A model generated the notes under the pieces. The model was not told where the DNA came from, made no database searches, and saw only the letters and a program-made list of their open reading frames with translations. Positions 16,342 to 25,984 of a stretch of 64,000 bases of DNA are shown here, piece after piece. This DNA comes from Sciscionella sediminilitoris (GTDB taxonomy: Bacteria; Actinomycetota; Actinomycetes; Mycobacteriales; Pseudonocardiaceae). Positions within the stretch are counted from its first letter, which is position 1. Each line of letters begins with the position of its first letter. The position numbers and the translations under genes are program-made. The stretch covers positions 1-64,000 of the forward strand of contig NZ_JALM01000036.1 in the NCBI RefSeq assembly GCF_000737195.2, given 5' to 3'.

Positions 16342-16989
16342 TCAGGCGATGAGTCCGCCCCGATAGGCGACGAGTGCAGCCTGCACCCGGTTCACCGCGC
16401 CGATCTTGCCGAGCACCGAGGACACGTAGCCCTTCACGGTGGCCTCGGAGAGGTGCAGCCGCCCGCCGATCTCCGCGTTCGAGAGCCCCTGGCCGATCAG
16501 CGCGAGAACATCGCGTTCCCGCGCGGAAAGCGAGTCGAGCATCCGCCGCGCCGGTTCGGCCGCACGTTCCCCGTCGGCGACGGTGGCCAGCACCCGCGCG
16601 GCGACCCCGGGATCGAGCACCGCCCCGCCCGCGGCCAGATCCCGTACCGCGCGCACGAGCTGGTGCGGATCGGTGTCCTTGAGCAGGAAACCGCTCGCCC
16701 CGATGCGCAGTGCCTCGCTCACGTATTCGTCCACGTCGAACGTGGTCAGCATGGCCACCGAGGGCGGATGCGGCAGGGTGCGCAGTTTGCGCAGTGCGGC
16801 GAGCCCGTCCGTGGTGCGCATCCGGATGTCGAGCAGTACGACGTCCGGCTGGTGGCGGAGCGCGAGTTCGGGAACCCCGATCCCGTCATCGCATTCGGCG
16901 ACGATCTCGATGTCCCCCGCGCTGGACAGGATCATGCGCAGCCCTGATCGGACGAGGTCCTCGTCGTCGGCAAGCAGCACCTTGATCAC
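16342..16989 (-). CDS. NarL/LuxR-family response regulator, orphan
   Basis: A 215-residue regulator. The receiver domain has acidic residues Asp8/Asp9, phospho-acceptor Asp54 (VVLLDIRM) and Lys in FLLKDTDP; the C-terminal LuxR helix-turn-helix has LSARERDVLALIGQGLSNAEIG and TVKGYVSSVLGKI. No histidine kinase is adjacent, so the partner must be elsewhere. Such regulators usually pair with a DesK-type kinase in the same operon, so the orphan status is notable. A TGACGTCT direct repeat in the divergent promoter region is a candidate target. Confidence 0.92.
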   Translation of the reverse strand: MIKVLLADDEDLVRSGLRMILSSAGDIEIVAECDDGIGVPELALRHQPDVVLLDIRMRTTDGLAALRKLRTLPHPPSVAMLTTFDVDEYVSEALRIGASGFLLKDTDPHQLVRAVRDLAAGGAVLDPGVAARVLATVADGERAAEPARRMLDSLSARERDVLALIGQGLSNAEIGGRLHLSEATVKGYVSSVLGKIGAVNRVQAALVAYRGGLIA

Positions 16990-17034
16990 GTTCGTCTGGC
17001 CCCTTTCCCGCGCTCTTGAACTGTGAGAGGGAAA

Positions 17035-17056
17035 TGACGTCTCCGTGGTGACGTCT
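17035..17056. promoter_or_regulatory. TGACGTCT direct repeat in divergent promoter
   Basis: TGACGTCT occurs at 17035-17042 and 17049-17056, 14 bp apart, between the orphan regulator (starts 16989, leftward) and the lipase gene (starts 17123, rightward). The flanking sequence is A/T-rich (TACTAATTGTTTCACAC). Candidate binding site for the regulator; unproven. Confidence 0.4.
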
Positions 17057-17122
17057 GTACTAATTGTTTCACACTATTGGGTGAGGCGTCGCTCACTCTG
17101 GTGATTGTGCTGGACTTGAGCC

Positions 17123-17920
17123 ATGAATTCGCTCGCTTTGCCGGGTCATGCAGGAACCCTTGCCGTGCGGCACTGGCCGAATTCCTCCGCGCGATTCCTG
17201 GTCGTGCTCTCCCACGGTTACGGTGAGCACCTCGGCCGATACGGTCCGCTCGCGGAGGCGCTGTGCGCGGCGGGGGCCGCGGTGGTCGGCGCCGACCACG
17301 TGGGGCACGGGGAGTCCGAGGGGGAGCGGGTGCTCATCGAGGACTTCGAACCGGTCGTGGACGATGTGCGGCGCGTCGCGCAGTGGGCGGGCACCGAATA
17401 TCCCGGCCTTCCGCTGGTGCTGCTCGGCCACTCGCTCGGCGGGATGATCGCCGCGCGGTACGCCCAGCGGTTCCCGGAGGATCTGACCGCGCTCGTGCTC
17501 TCCAGCCCGGTGCTGGGCACCTGGCAGGCGGTCGATCAGCTCGAGTACGACGAGATCCCGGACGAGCCGATCGATGTGTCCACGCTGTCCCGGGATCCGG
17601 CCGTCGGGCAGGCCTACACCCAGGACCCACTGGTCTGGCACGGCCCGTTCAAGCGCGCCACCCTCGAGGCGATCGACCGGTGCCTGACCACGATCGACTT
17701 CGACCATCCGCTCGGCGATGCGCTGCCCTGCCTGTGGGTGCACGGGGACGAGGACGAGCTGGTGCCGATCGCCGAGACCAGGACGGGCATGGACCGGATC
17801 CGGGGTCTCGCGTTCACCGAACGGATCTACCCAGGGGGCAGGCACGAACTGTTCAACGAGACCAATGCCGAGGAGGTCCGAGCTGACCTGATCGGGTTCC
17901 TGACACGGCTTCTCGGATGA
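17123..17920 (+). CDS. monoacylglycerol lipase-like alpha/beta hydrolase
   Basis: A 265-residue serine hydrolase with the monoglyceride-lipase (Hydrolase_4) pattern: VVLSHGYGEHLGRYGPLAEAL oxyanion region, GADHVGHGESEG, nucleophile Ser104 in LGHSLGGM, acid Asp in VHGDEDELVP and His in PGGRHELFNE. It probably cleaves mono- or diacylglycerols in the cytosol. Rv0183-type lipases have the same HGxGEHxGRY motif. It leads a rightward group of four metabolic genes. Confidence 0.87.
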   Translation: MNSLALPGHAGTLAVRHWPNSSARFLVVLSHGYGEHLGRYGPLAEALCAAGAAVVGADHVGHGESEGERVLIEDFEPVVDDVRRVAQWAGTEYPGLPLVLLGHSLGGMIAARYAQRFPEDLTALVLSSPVLGTWQAVDQLEYDEIPDEPIDVSTLSRDPAVGQAYTQDPLVWHGPFKRATLEAIDRCLTTIDFDHPLGDALPCLWVHGDEDELVPIAETRTGMDRIRGLAFTERIYPGGRHELFNETNAEEVRADLIGFLTRLLG

Positions 17921-17946
17921 GCTACCGGTGAGTACGGTCTTGGTGT

Positions 17947-18641
17947 ATGGATATCACCGTTCCCACCATCTCCGGCGATCAGATCGACGGCTATCTCGCC
18001 GAGCCGCTGCGTGCCGGTAGCCATCCCGGTGTCGTGGTCATCCACGATGCGATCGGCCTCTCCGATGACACCAAGGCGATCACCGAGCGGTTCGCCAGCT
18101 CCGGTTATCTCGCACTCGCCCCGAACCTGTACAGCCGAGGCGGGATCCGGTGCATCAAGACCGTGTTCCGCGCCATGCTCTCCGGGCGGGGCCAGGCCTT
18201 CGACGATATCGACGCCGCACGCGGCCTGCTCGCCGATCGCCCGGACTGCACCGGAAAAGTGGGGGTCGTCGGATTCTGTATGGGTGGCGGGTTCGCGCTC
18301 GTCGCCGCCGCGAAAGGCTTCGACGCCTCGGCTCCGTACTACGGGCAGCTGCCCAAGGATCTCTCCGTCCTGGACGAGGCTTGCCCGATCGTGGCGAGCT
18401 TCGGCAAGAAGGACCGCACCCTTCCCAGAGCGGCGGAGAAACTGGAGACCGAACTGACCGAGCGGAACATCCCGCACGATGTCATGGAATATCCGAACGC
18501 CGGGCACAGTTTCGCCAACCGGATCGCCGGCCCGCTGAACGTGCTCGCGAAATTCACCGGATTCGGCTACTGCCACGAGGAGAGCGAGCACGCCTGGCGG
18601 CGGGTGCTTTCCTTTTTCGCTGAACACATGGAGGAACGAGA

Positions 18642-18645
<4 letters not shown>
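17947..18645 (+). CDS. dienelactone hydrolase family protein
   Basis: A 232-residue alpha/beta hydrolase of the dienelactone-hydrolase type with a cysteine nucleophile: Cys111 in VGFCMGGGFAL, Asp156 in FGKKDRTLP and His187 in NAGHSFAN. The HDAIGL segment near residue 33 is typical. It may open lactone or enol-lactone rings, but many family members have unknown substrates. TACGGT lies 8 nt before the ATG, suggesting a leaderless promoter. The stop overlaps the next start (ATGA), coupling it to the reductase. Confidence 0.88.
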
Positions 18646-19632
<987 letters not shown>

Positions 19633-19646
<14 letters not shown>

Positions 19647-20805
19647 TGCCCTGAACGCCGCGCGGCGGGCGCGGGAACTGGAGGCGCTCGCCGCGGGGGA
19701 ACGTGTCGACGTGCTCGTCGCCGGACAGGGCGCGGTAGCCGCGGCGACCGCGCTCGATGCCGCCGCGCGCGGGCTTTCGGTCTGTCTGCTGGCACCCGGT
19801 GACCTGGCCGCGGCGAGTTTTCCTGAACCACCGGTTTTCGCGCTGGGCAGGCGCGCGATGGCCGAGCAGGCGGCGCAGCTGCGGATCGCGCCCGCCTTGG
19901 TGCGCCCGCTGCCGGTCGTCTTTCCGTTGTACGGCGCGGATTCCGGGCGCTCGCTGGCCGCTCGCCTGCGGATCGCCGACGGGCAGCGGATCGGTGCCCG
20001 GATACCCGCGCGGCTGCTGCCACCCTCCAGGCGGATCCCGGTCGCCGAGGCACTTGCGCTGCTTCCCGGCCTGCGGCAAACCGATCTGCGTGGTGCGCTG
20101 CTCGCGTTCACCGTCTGGATCCCGGACTCGACCGGTTATGTTCTCGCCCTGTGCCGTACTGCCGCGGGTGCGGGGGCGCGGATCCTTTCCCACCTGCGCG
20201 CCGATGCGTTGCTGGCCACCGGCGCGCTCGCCACCGATCTGCGTACCGGGGCGCAGTGCTCGATCCGGGCGCGCGTGGTGATCCGGGTGACCGATCCGCA
20301 CCGGCCGCGGTCCTGGTCCGTGCTGCCCGGTGACGAGCGGGCCGGTCTGGTCACCCGCTCCTCGAGCGCCTTTCCGCTCGATTCGCAGCACCTGCTGTTC
20401 GGGTCCACAGTGGACGGTTTGTGGGCGTGGCCGCGATACCGGGTGGATGCGCGGGACGGGATTCTCCTCGTGCATGGCGGGAACCAGCTGGGTGCCCGGG
20501 AGGTCGCCGATGCCGCGATCAGGGCGAGCGGGGTGACCGGTTCCCCTTGTGCGACAAGCGAACTGACCTTGTCCGGAACACAGAACAACGGAGCGGCCGC
20601 GCTCGCCGAACTGGATCCCGAACTCGGCAGGACCCTTCCGGGTACCACGCACACCGCGGCCGAGGTCGTACTCGCCGTGCGCAATGCGGGTGCGCTGGAC
20701 GCCGAGGATGTGCTGGCCCACCGGCTCGGCTACGGCGTTGCGCGCTCACCGGAATTGGTTGCCACGGTGGCTGATCTGGTCAGTCGGACACTGAACGGAC
20801 TGTGA
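19633..20805 (+). CDS. GlpD-like FAD-dependent protein, divergent
   Basis: A 390-residue protein resembling the FAD domain of glycerol-3-phosphate dehydrogenase. VDVLVAGQGAVAAATALDAA followed by RGLSVCLLAPGDLA is the GlpD-type dinucleotide fold, but the second Gly-rich motif and the HGGxRYL segment that follow in GlpD are absent and GxGxxG is degenerate. It is over 100 residues shorter than GlpD and lacks the usual C-terminal domain; it ends with a helical LAHRLGYGVARSPELVATVADL stretch. FAD binding and activity are uncertain. The TTG start overlaps the reductase gene by 14 nt. Confidence 0.6.
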
Positions 20806-20825
20806 ATTAAATCAATTTGTGGTAT

Positions 20826-20841
20826 CTCATGAATTCATGAG
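20826..20841. repeat. 16-bp perfect palindrome
   Basis: CTCATGAATTCATGAG equals its own reverse complement. It lies in an A/T-rich gap and covers the ATG of the putative gene remnant at 20837. It is a possible operator or an insertion junction; nothing else supports either. Confidence 0.6.
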
Positions 20842-21036
20842 CACTGGGGTCGATGAGGATTCGCTTATCGAGGCGATCTGTGTTTGTGATCGGGAGCGGG
20901 CGCGGTTGGATGCGGTGACCGTGGATCGGGTGTATGCCTTGTGGTGTCGGCAAAAGCAGCGTTTCGAGGACCTGTTCACCGTGGGGTCCGTGATCGAAGA
21001 GCTGCGGCTACCGAAGCGGTCAGGTAGTGACCACGA
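20837..21036 (+). pseudogene. possible gene remnant (low GC, truncated)
   Basis: From ATG 20837 the frame reads a plausible helical protein of about 50-60 residues (SLIEAICVCDRERARLDAVT, then DRVYALWCRQKQRFEDLF). It then runs without a stop through the antisense of the next gene, where composition becomes meaningless. Codon use is A/T-richer than the neighbours. It could be the 5' end of a DUF222/HNH-type protein cut off at about 21030, or a chance frame. I do not recognise it firmly. Confidence 0.25.
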
Positions 21037-21040
21037 CCAG

Positions 21041-21367
21041 TCATCCTTGGTCCAGCCAGGTCAGCCGCGCGCGTACATCGGGAACTCCCGGCGCACCGGG
21101 CTTGGCGAACATTCGGAGAGCGTGCCCCCGAGTGGGGAGCCGGATCGGAACTTTCCGCGCGTCGACGATATCGAACACCAACCGAACGTGCTCTGGAAAC
21201 TGCAGGCCCCAGCAGGCGATCCGGCCGTCCATGCGGTCGCCGAATTCCTGGGTTATGGCGAACAATCGCGGCTTGCACTCGGTCACGATGGTGTCCAGTA
21301 TGGCGTCGAACGTGGCGCGATCGGCGACCGGTTCATCGGGGCAGTCCTCGGGCGGCCAAGGGTGCAT
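21041..21367 (-). CDS. hypothetical protein, 108 residues
   Basis: A small soluble protein starting MHPWPPEDCPDEPVADRATF with a central KPRLFAITQEFGDRMDGRI and a C-terminal ARLTWLDQG. It looks globular, with no signal or membrane segment. ATG 21367 is chosen over the in-frame ATG at 21400 because GAGGAG lies nine bases before it. Short proteins of this appearance recur beside regulators in Pseudonocardiales, but I cannot name a family. It is divergent from the GntR gene, whose operator lies between them. Confidence 0.6.
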   Translation of the reverse strand: MHPWPPEDCPDEPVADRATFDAILDTIVTECKPRLFAITQEFGDRMDGRIACWGLQFPEHVRLVFDIVDARKVPIRLPTRGHALRMFAKPGAPGVPDVRARLTWLDQG

Positions 21368-21433
21368 CGTCGGGGGCTCCTCACTGTGCGGCTCACGCAA
21401 CTCGTCTAAGTGGTATTGACCAATCTAGAAGTA

Positions 21434-21449
21434 GACTAGACTACTAGTC
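21434..21449. promoter_or_regulatory. candidate GntR operator GACTAG-N4-CTAGTC
   Basis: A perfect 6-bp inverted repeat with a 4-bp spacer, 23 bp upstream of the GntR start and between two divergent genes. The surrounding TAGACTAGACTACTAG gives several -10-like boxes. Size and spacing fit autoregulation by a GntR/HutC protein. Confidence 0.6.
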
Positions 21450-21471
21450 AAGTTCGAGTCCGCCGCATACG

Positions 21472-22158
21472 ATGGAGCTGATGGCTGGAATCGAGACACC
21501 GCAGTATCAGCGGGTTGCCGCCCGGCTGCGTGAACGTATTCGCGCGGCCCAGATCGAACCTGGCCAGGTGTTGCCTTCGGAGCGCACGCTCGCGAGCGAG
21601 TACGAGATTTCCCGGCCGACGGTCCGCCAGGCGATTCAGCTGCTGCGCAATGAGGGGCTGGTGCACGTCGAACACGGCCGTGGTGCGATCGCGAGCCCTC
21701 GGCCGCGAATCGACCGGCTCGCGCGGACAGCACCGGAAGGGGAGTTCACCGGAACCTGGGCGGTGCGGGTGTGGTTCGAACCGGCCGATGCGCGGATCGC
21801 GGCGATCCTCGGCATCGAACCGGATATGGAGGTCACGGTGCGGGATCGGGTGCTGCGCGCCGATCGGCGGGCGGTCGTGCTCGCCACCGCCCGGCTGCCG
21901 AGGGAACTCACCCAGGGCACCGCACTGGAACAGACCGGGCCCTGTCCAGGGATCGAAGCGGCGACCGAATACACCGAGGAGGTGGGCGCCCGCATGCCGA
22001 CCGCGGAGGAGCGCGCCGCGCTCGGCCTCGCCGACGGGATCCCGGTCCTGACCGTCACCCGCATCGCGAGCACCGGATCCAGGGTGCTCGAGGTGGACGA
22101 GCTGATCATGGTCGCCGACCGCTATCGGCTCGGCTACGGCTGGGCCGCGAAACGCTGA
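21472..22158 (+). CDS. GntR-family (HutC/UTRA) transcriptional regulator
   Basis: A 228-residue regulator. The N-terminal winged helix (about residues 8-75) has PSERTLASEYEISRPTVRQA and the LRNEGLVHVEHGRG wing, and a UTRA-type effector domain (about 95-225) includes TEYTEEVGARMPTAEERAAL and VLEVDELIMVADRYRLGYGW. The effector is unknown. ATG 21472 or ATG 21481 are both possible starts. A palindrome upstream is its probable operator, and the divergent 108-residue gene may be its target. Confidence 0.85.
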   Translation: MELMAGIETPQYQRVAARLRERIRAAQIEPGQVLPSERTLASEYEISRPTVRQAIQLLRNEGLVHVEHGRGAIASPRPRIDRLARTAPEGEFTGTWAVRVWFEPADARIAAILGIEPDMEVTVRDRVLRADRRAVVLATARLPRELTQGTALEQTGPCPGIEAATEYTEEVGARMPTAEERAALGLADGIPVLTVTRIASTGSRVLEVDELIMVADRYRLGYGWAAKR

Positions 22159-22189
22159 AACCCCGAAAACCCTTGCCCGGACAGCATTT

Positions 22190-22245
22190 CGCCCTGGTCA
22201 CCGCGTGCACAAGGGGATGTCCCCTTGACGCGGCAGACCAGGGCG
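22190..22245. terminator. long nested hairpin between convergent genes
   Basis: Three stacked stems share one axis: CGCCCTGGTC with GACCAGGGCG, CCGCGT with ACGCGG, and CAAGGGGA with TCCCCTTG closed by a TG loop. The 56-nt hairpin lies between the converging GntR and citrate synthase genes and should act as a bidirectional terminator. No T-tract is present. Confidence 0.65.
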
Positions 22246-22266
22246 AGCGTGTGGTGCGCTGTCAGC

Positions 22267-23571
22267 TCAGCGCTTGTCCAGCTCCACGAAGTCGCGGGCG
22301 GCGGCACCCGTGTACAGCTGGCGCGGGCGGCCGATCTTGTTGGCCGGGTCGTTGATCATCTCCCGCCAGTGCGCGATCCAGCCGGGCAGCCGGCCGAGCG
22401 CGAACAGCACGGTGAACATCTTGGTCGGGAAGCCCATGGCCCGGTAGATGAGCCCGGTGTAGAAGTCGACGTTCGGGTAGAGCTTGCGCTCCACGAAGTA
22501 GTCGTCCTCGAGGGCCCGCTGCTCGAGCTTCTTGGCGATGTCGAGCAGTTCGTCGTCGCCACCGAGCTTGCCGATGATCCGCTCGGCGGTCGCGGCGATG
22601 ATCTTCGCGCGCGGGTCGTAGTTCTTGTAGACCCGGTGCCCGAAGCCCATCAGCTTCACGCCGTCTTCCTTGTTCTTCACCTTCTTCACGAAGGTGTCCA
22701 CATCACCGTGGTTGTCCCGGATGCCCTCGAGCATGTTGAGCACCGCGGCGTTCGCACCACCGTGCAGCGGGCCGAACAGGGCGTTGATGCCCGCGGAGAT
22801 GGAGGCGAACAGGTTGGCCTCGGAGGAGCCGACGAGCCGCACGGTCGAGGTGGAGCAGTTCTGCTCGTGATCGGCGTGCAGGATGAACAGCAGGTCCAGC
22901 GCCTTGGCGAAATCGGGGTCGATCTCGTAGGGCTCCACGGGCAGCCCGAAGGTCATCCGCAGGAAGTTGTCCACCAGCCCCAGCGAGTTGTCCGGGTACA
23001 GGAAGGGCTGGCCCGCCGACTTCTTGTAGGCGTACGCGGCGATCGTCGGCAGCTTCGCGAGCAGGCGCACGGTGGACAGTTCGACGTTCGGTTCGTCGAA
23101 GGGGTTCAGCGAGTCCTGGTAGAAGGTCGACAAAGCGGACACCGCGGAGGAGAGCACCGGCATCGGGTGTGCGTCGCGGGGAAAGCCGTCGAAGAATCGC
23201 TTGAGGTCCTCGTGCAGCAAGGTGTGCCGCGCGATCCGCTCGGCGAAATCCTCGTATTGCGCCTTGGTCGGCAGTTCGCCGTAAATCAGCAGATACGAGA
23301 CCTCGATGAAATTCGACCGCTCCGCGAGCTGTTCGATCGGGTACCCGCGGTAACGAAGAATACCCGCATCGCCATCGATATAGGTGATCTCCGAGGAGCA
23401 CGAAGCGGTGTTCACGAAACCGGGATCAAGGGTCACGTATCCGGTCGACGCCAACAGTTTGCCCAGGTCGAGGCCCGGCGCGCCCTCGGTGGGCTGGCGT
23501 ACCGCAAGCTCGTATTCACCATCGTCGTGGCGCAGCGCGACGGTTTGGGTTGGGTTGGCCGCGTCTGGCAT
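22267..23571 (-). CDS. gltA: citrate synthase
   Basis: A 434-residue type I (hexameric, gram-negative-like) citrate synthase condensing acetyl-CoA and oxaloacetate. The active-site motifs are all present: LHADHEQNCSTSTVRLVGS, GPLHGGANAAVLNM with its His, MGFGHRVYKNYDPRAKII, and NVDFYTGLIYRAMG with the catalytic Asp. The N-terminal beta-domain with NTASCSSEITYIDGDAGIL is the usual one. It has a 194-bp leader region and GAGGAA before the ATG. Confidence 0.97.
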   Translation of the reverse strand: MPDAANPTQTVALRHDDGEYELAVRQPTEGAPGLDLGKLLASTGYVTLDPGFVNTASCSSEITYIDGDAGILRYRGYPIEQLAERSNFIEVSYLLIYGELPTKAQYEDFAERIARHTLLHEDLKRFFDGFPRDAHPMPVLSSAVSALSTFYQDSLNPFDEPNVELSTVRLLAKLPTIAAYAYKKSAGQPFLYPDNSLGLVDNFLRMTFGLPVEPYEIDPDFAKALDLLFILHADHEQNCSTSTVRLVGSSEANLFASISAGINALFGPLHGGANAAVLNMLEGIRDNHGDVDTFVKKVKNKEDGVKLMGFGHRVYKNYDPRAKIIAATAERIIGKLGGDDELLDIAKKLEQRALEDDYFVERKLYPNVDFYTGLIYRAMGFPTKMFTVLFALGRLPGWIAHWREMINDPANKIGRPRQLYTGAAARDFVELDKR

Positions 23572-23765
23572 GCACGTTCCTCTTCACGCGTTGGACGGGG
23601 CGTGCGCGCATGCGGACGTCTGGGAAACCGGTAGGTTCGCGACGGCCCGACCCGTACACCACCCCGTTGGGGTTTCAGTCCTAGTGTGTTCGATGCATAC
23701 GCTAGTCTTCGCAGCGCGATTAAGCATAACGACGTGAGAAATCACGCAGCGTTCGGTGGCGATAT

Positions 23766-24686
23766 TCACACCATTTCCGCTGCGTACGGGGGTTCCGCCG
23801 CGACGCGGGAAACGGTGATCGACGCGGCCTTTCCGGCATAGCGCAGCGCCTCGGACCACTGCTGGGCGGTCAGCGACTCGAGCGCGGCGCGGTCCTGGAT
23901 CCCGTTCTTGTCCAGCCAGGCAAGCAAAGCCCCGTGCACGGTGTCCCCGGCGCCGATGGTGTCCGCGACCGTCACCGGCACCGCGGGCACCTCGATCCGG
24001 TCCCCGTTCGGAGTGCGCAGTTCGATGCCGTCCCCGCCCTTGGTGAACACCACGGCGGCCGGGCCCGAGGCGCACCACTGCTCGAGGGCTTCCTCGACCG
24101 GCTGGTCCCCGGCGAGCCATTCCGCGTCGACATCGGAGAGCTTGAGCACCCCGACCGAGGGCAGCCAGGAGCGGAACCGTGCACGGCAGGCCCCGGCATC
24201 GGAGATCAGCGCGGTCCGGATGTTCGGGTCGAGCATGGTGACGATCCCGCGGGCCGCTTCGCGATGCAGCATCACCTCGTAGGCGCTGGCCCCCGGTTCG
24301 AGCACCATGGCGCCGAAGCTGGCCAGCGACAGCGCGGTGACCTCGGCGGGCAGTGGGCCCGGATCGGTGAACAGCCGGTCCGCGGTGCCCGCGACGTAGA
24401 AGCTGTAGCTGGCCGTGCGCTGTTCGTCGAGCGAGACCACCGCCATCGTCGTCGGTTCCGGTCCGCGCTGCAGCAGTTCGGTGCGCACTCCGGACTCCTC
24501 GAGGCGGGCGAGCAGTTCGGCGCCGAACCGATCGGTGGAAAGGCGCGAGCAGAACGCGGTCGGCGAACCGAGGCGTCCGGCGGCGAGCGCGGCGTTGTAC
24601 GGGCCGCCGCCGAGTGTCGGGTCCATCAGCCTCCCGTGCTCGGTTGGCACAAGGTCAACGAGCGATTCTCCGCCGACGACGATCAC
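23766..24686 (-). CDS. PfkB-family carbohydrate kinase (fructokinase-like)
   Basis: A 306-residue ribokinase-fold sugar kinase. The N-terminal VVGGESLVDLVPTE and GGGPYNAALAAGRLG give the PfkB signature 1 and substrate contacts; VADTIGAGDTVHGALLAWL carries the anion hole and catalytic Asp. It phosphorylates fructose or a similar sugar with ATP. It lies 194 bp upstream of gltA on the same strand and is divergent from the acyl-CoA dehydrogenase. The exact sugar cannot be read from the sequence. Confidence 0.88.
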   Translation of the reverse strand: MIVVGGESLVDLVPTEHGRLMDPTLGGGPYNAALAAGRLGSPTAFCSRLSTDRFGAELLARLEESGVRTELLQRGPEPTTMAVVSLDEQRTASYSFYVAGTADRLFTDPGPLPAEVTALSLASFGAMVLEPGASAYEVMLHREAARGIVTMLDPNIRTALISDAGACRARFRSWLPSVGVLKLSDVDAEWLAGDQPVEEALEQWCASGPAAVVFTKGGDGIELRTPNGDRIEVPAVPVTVADTIGAGDTVHGALLAWLDKNGIQDRAALESLTAQQWSEALRYAGKAASITVSRVAAEPPYAAEMV

Positions 24687-24757
24687 GTGGACTCCTTGGA
24701 TACGGCGCGGGTAAAGTTCCCCGAGAAGATTACGTGGGGACTTTCGGAGGGTTTGTG

Positions 24758-25900
24758 GTGCCAGTCGAACGACTCCTGCCCAACCAGGAAGCGGCCGATC
24801 TGCTCAAGCTCGTCACCGAGATCGCGCGCGAGGAGCTTGCGCCGATCAGTGCCGAATACGAGGCGGCGGAACGGTTTCCGCGCGAGCAGTTCCGGCTGCT
24901 GGGGCGCAGCGGGCTGCTCGGCCTTCCGTACCAGGAGCGCTGGGGTGGTGCCGGGCTCGGTTACGAGGTGTACCTGGCCTGTCTCGAAGAGCTCGCCGCG
25001 GCCTGGATGACCGTCGGTGTCGGCCTTTCGGTGCACACCATGTCCTGCTACGCGCTCGCCGAGTACGGCACCGATGCGCAGCGGGATCGCTGGCTTCCGG
25101 ACATGCTCGGCGGGGAGTTGCTCGGTGGCTACGCGCTTTCCGAGACGAACGCGGGTTCCGATCCGGCCTCGATGAGCACCCGCGCGGAGGCCGAGGGCGC
25201 GCGGTACCGGATCAACGGAACGAAGGCCTGGATCACGCACGGCGGGGTCGCCGACTACTACAAGTTGATGGCGCGCACCGGAGACGGTTCGCGCGGGATC
25301 TCCTGCTTCCTGGTGGACGCCGCGAGTCCGGGGCTCGAAGCCACACCACCGGAGAAGAAGATGGGGCTCACCGGTTCGCCGACCACCCAGCTGGTCTTCT
25401 CGAACGTCGAGGTGGACGCCGACCGGCTGCTCGGCGACGAGGGACAGGGGCTGCCGATCGCGTTGTCCGCGCTGGATTCCGGGCGCCTCGGCATCGCGGC
25501 CTGCGCGGTCGGCCTGGCCCGTGCCGCGCTCGACGAGGCGGTCGCCTATGCCAAGGGGCGCAACCAGTTCGGCCAGCCGATCGCCGATTTCCAGGGCATC
25601 GAATTCCTGCTCGCGGACATGGCGGCGGCCGTGGAGACCGCGCGCGCCATGTACGTGGACGCGGCCCGCCGCCGCGATGCCGGTCTGGCGTTCGCCAAGC
25701 AGGCATCGATCGCGAAACTCGTCGCGACCGATGCCGCCATGAAGGTGACCACGGACGCGGTCCAGGTGTTCGGCGGCGCCGGGTACACCCGCGACTTCCC
25801 GGTCGAGCGGTACATGCGCGAGGCGAAGGTGCCGCAGATCTTCGAGGGCACCAACCAGATCCAGCGCATGGTGATCGCCCGCCATTTGAAGAGCTCCTAG
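24758..25900 (+). CDS. acyl-CoA dehydrogenase
   Basis: A 380-residue FAD enzyme for the first step of acyl-CoA beta-oxidation. Motifs are GYALSETNAGSDPASM (FAD contact), NGTKAWITHGG, AQVFGGAGYTRDFPVERYMREA-type C-terminal region (read as VQVFGGAGYTRDF), and IFEGTNQIQRMVIARHL with the catalytic Glu. The GTG at 24758 is preferred because GGAGG ends 7 nt before it; GTG 24755 is adjacent. The FadR-type regulator directly downstream may control it. Confidence 0.93.
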   Translation: MPVERLLPNQEAADLLKLVTEIAREELAPISAEYEAAERFPREQFRLLGRSGLLGLPYQERWGGAGLGYEVYLACLEELAAAWMTVGVGLSVHTMSCYALAEYGTDAQRDRWLPDMLGGELLGGYALSETNAGSDPASMSTRAEAEGARYRINGTKAWITHGGVADYYKLMARTGDGSRGISCFLVDAASPGLEATPPEKKMGLTGSPTTQLVFSNVEVDADRLLGDEGQGLPIALSALDSGRLGIAACAVGLARAALDEAVAYAKGRNQFGQPIADFQGIEFLLADMAAAVETARAMYVDAARRRDAGLAFAKQASIAKLVATDAAMKVTTDAVQVFGGAGYTRDFPVERYMREAKVPQIFEGTNQIQRMVIARHLKSS

Positions 25901-25950
25901 CGCCCTGTGACCACTGCCGCATTGGCGTGGTCACCGCGCGGAGATAGCAT

Positions 25951-25968
25951 AGATACATGCTTGCATCT
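25951..25968. promoter_or_regulatory. candidate FadR-type GntR operator
   Basis: AGATACA-TGCT-TGCATCT is an inverted repeat with one mismatch between arms. It lies 16 bp before the GTG start of a GntR/FCD regulator, in a locally A/T-rich stretch. The size fits FadR-subfamily sites. Autoregulation is inferred. Confidence 0.5.
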
Positions 25969-25984
25969 GTGCTGGGAGCCGATC

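Noticed and set aside
21037-21409. Continuation of the plus-strand frame from 20837 through 21409
   Set aside because: Beyond about 21030 it is the antisense of the 108-residue protein gene. Only the first part was kept as a possible remnant.
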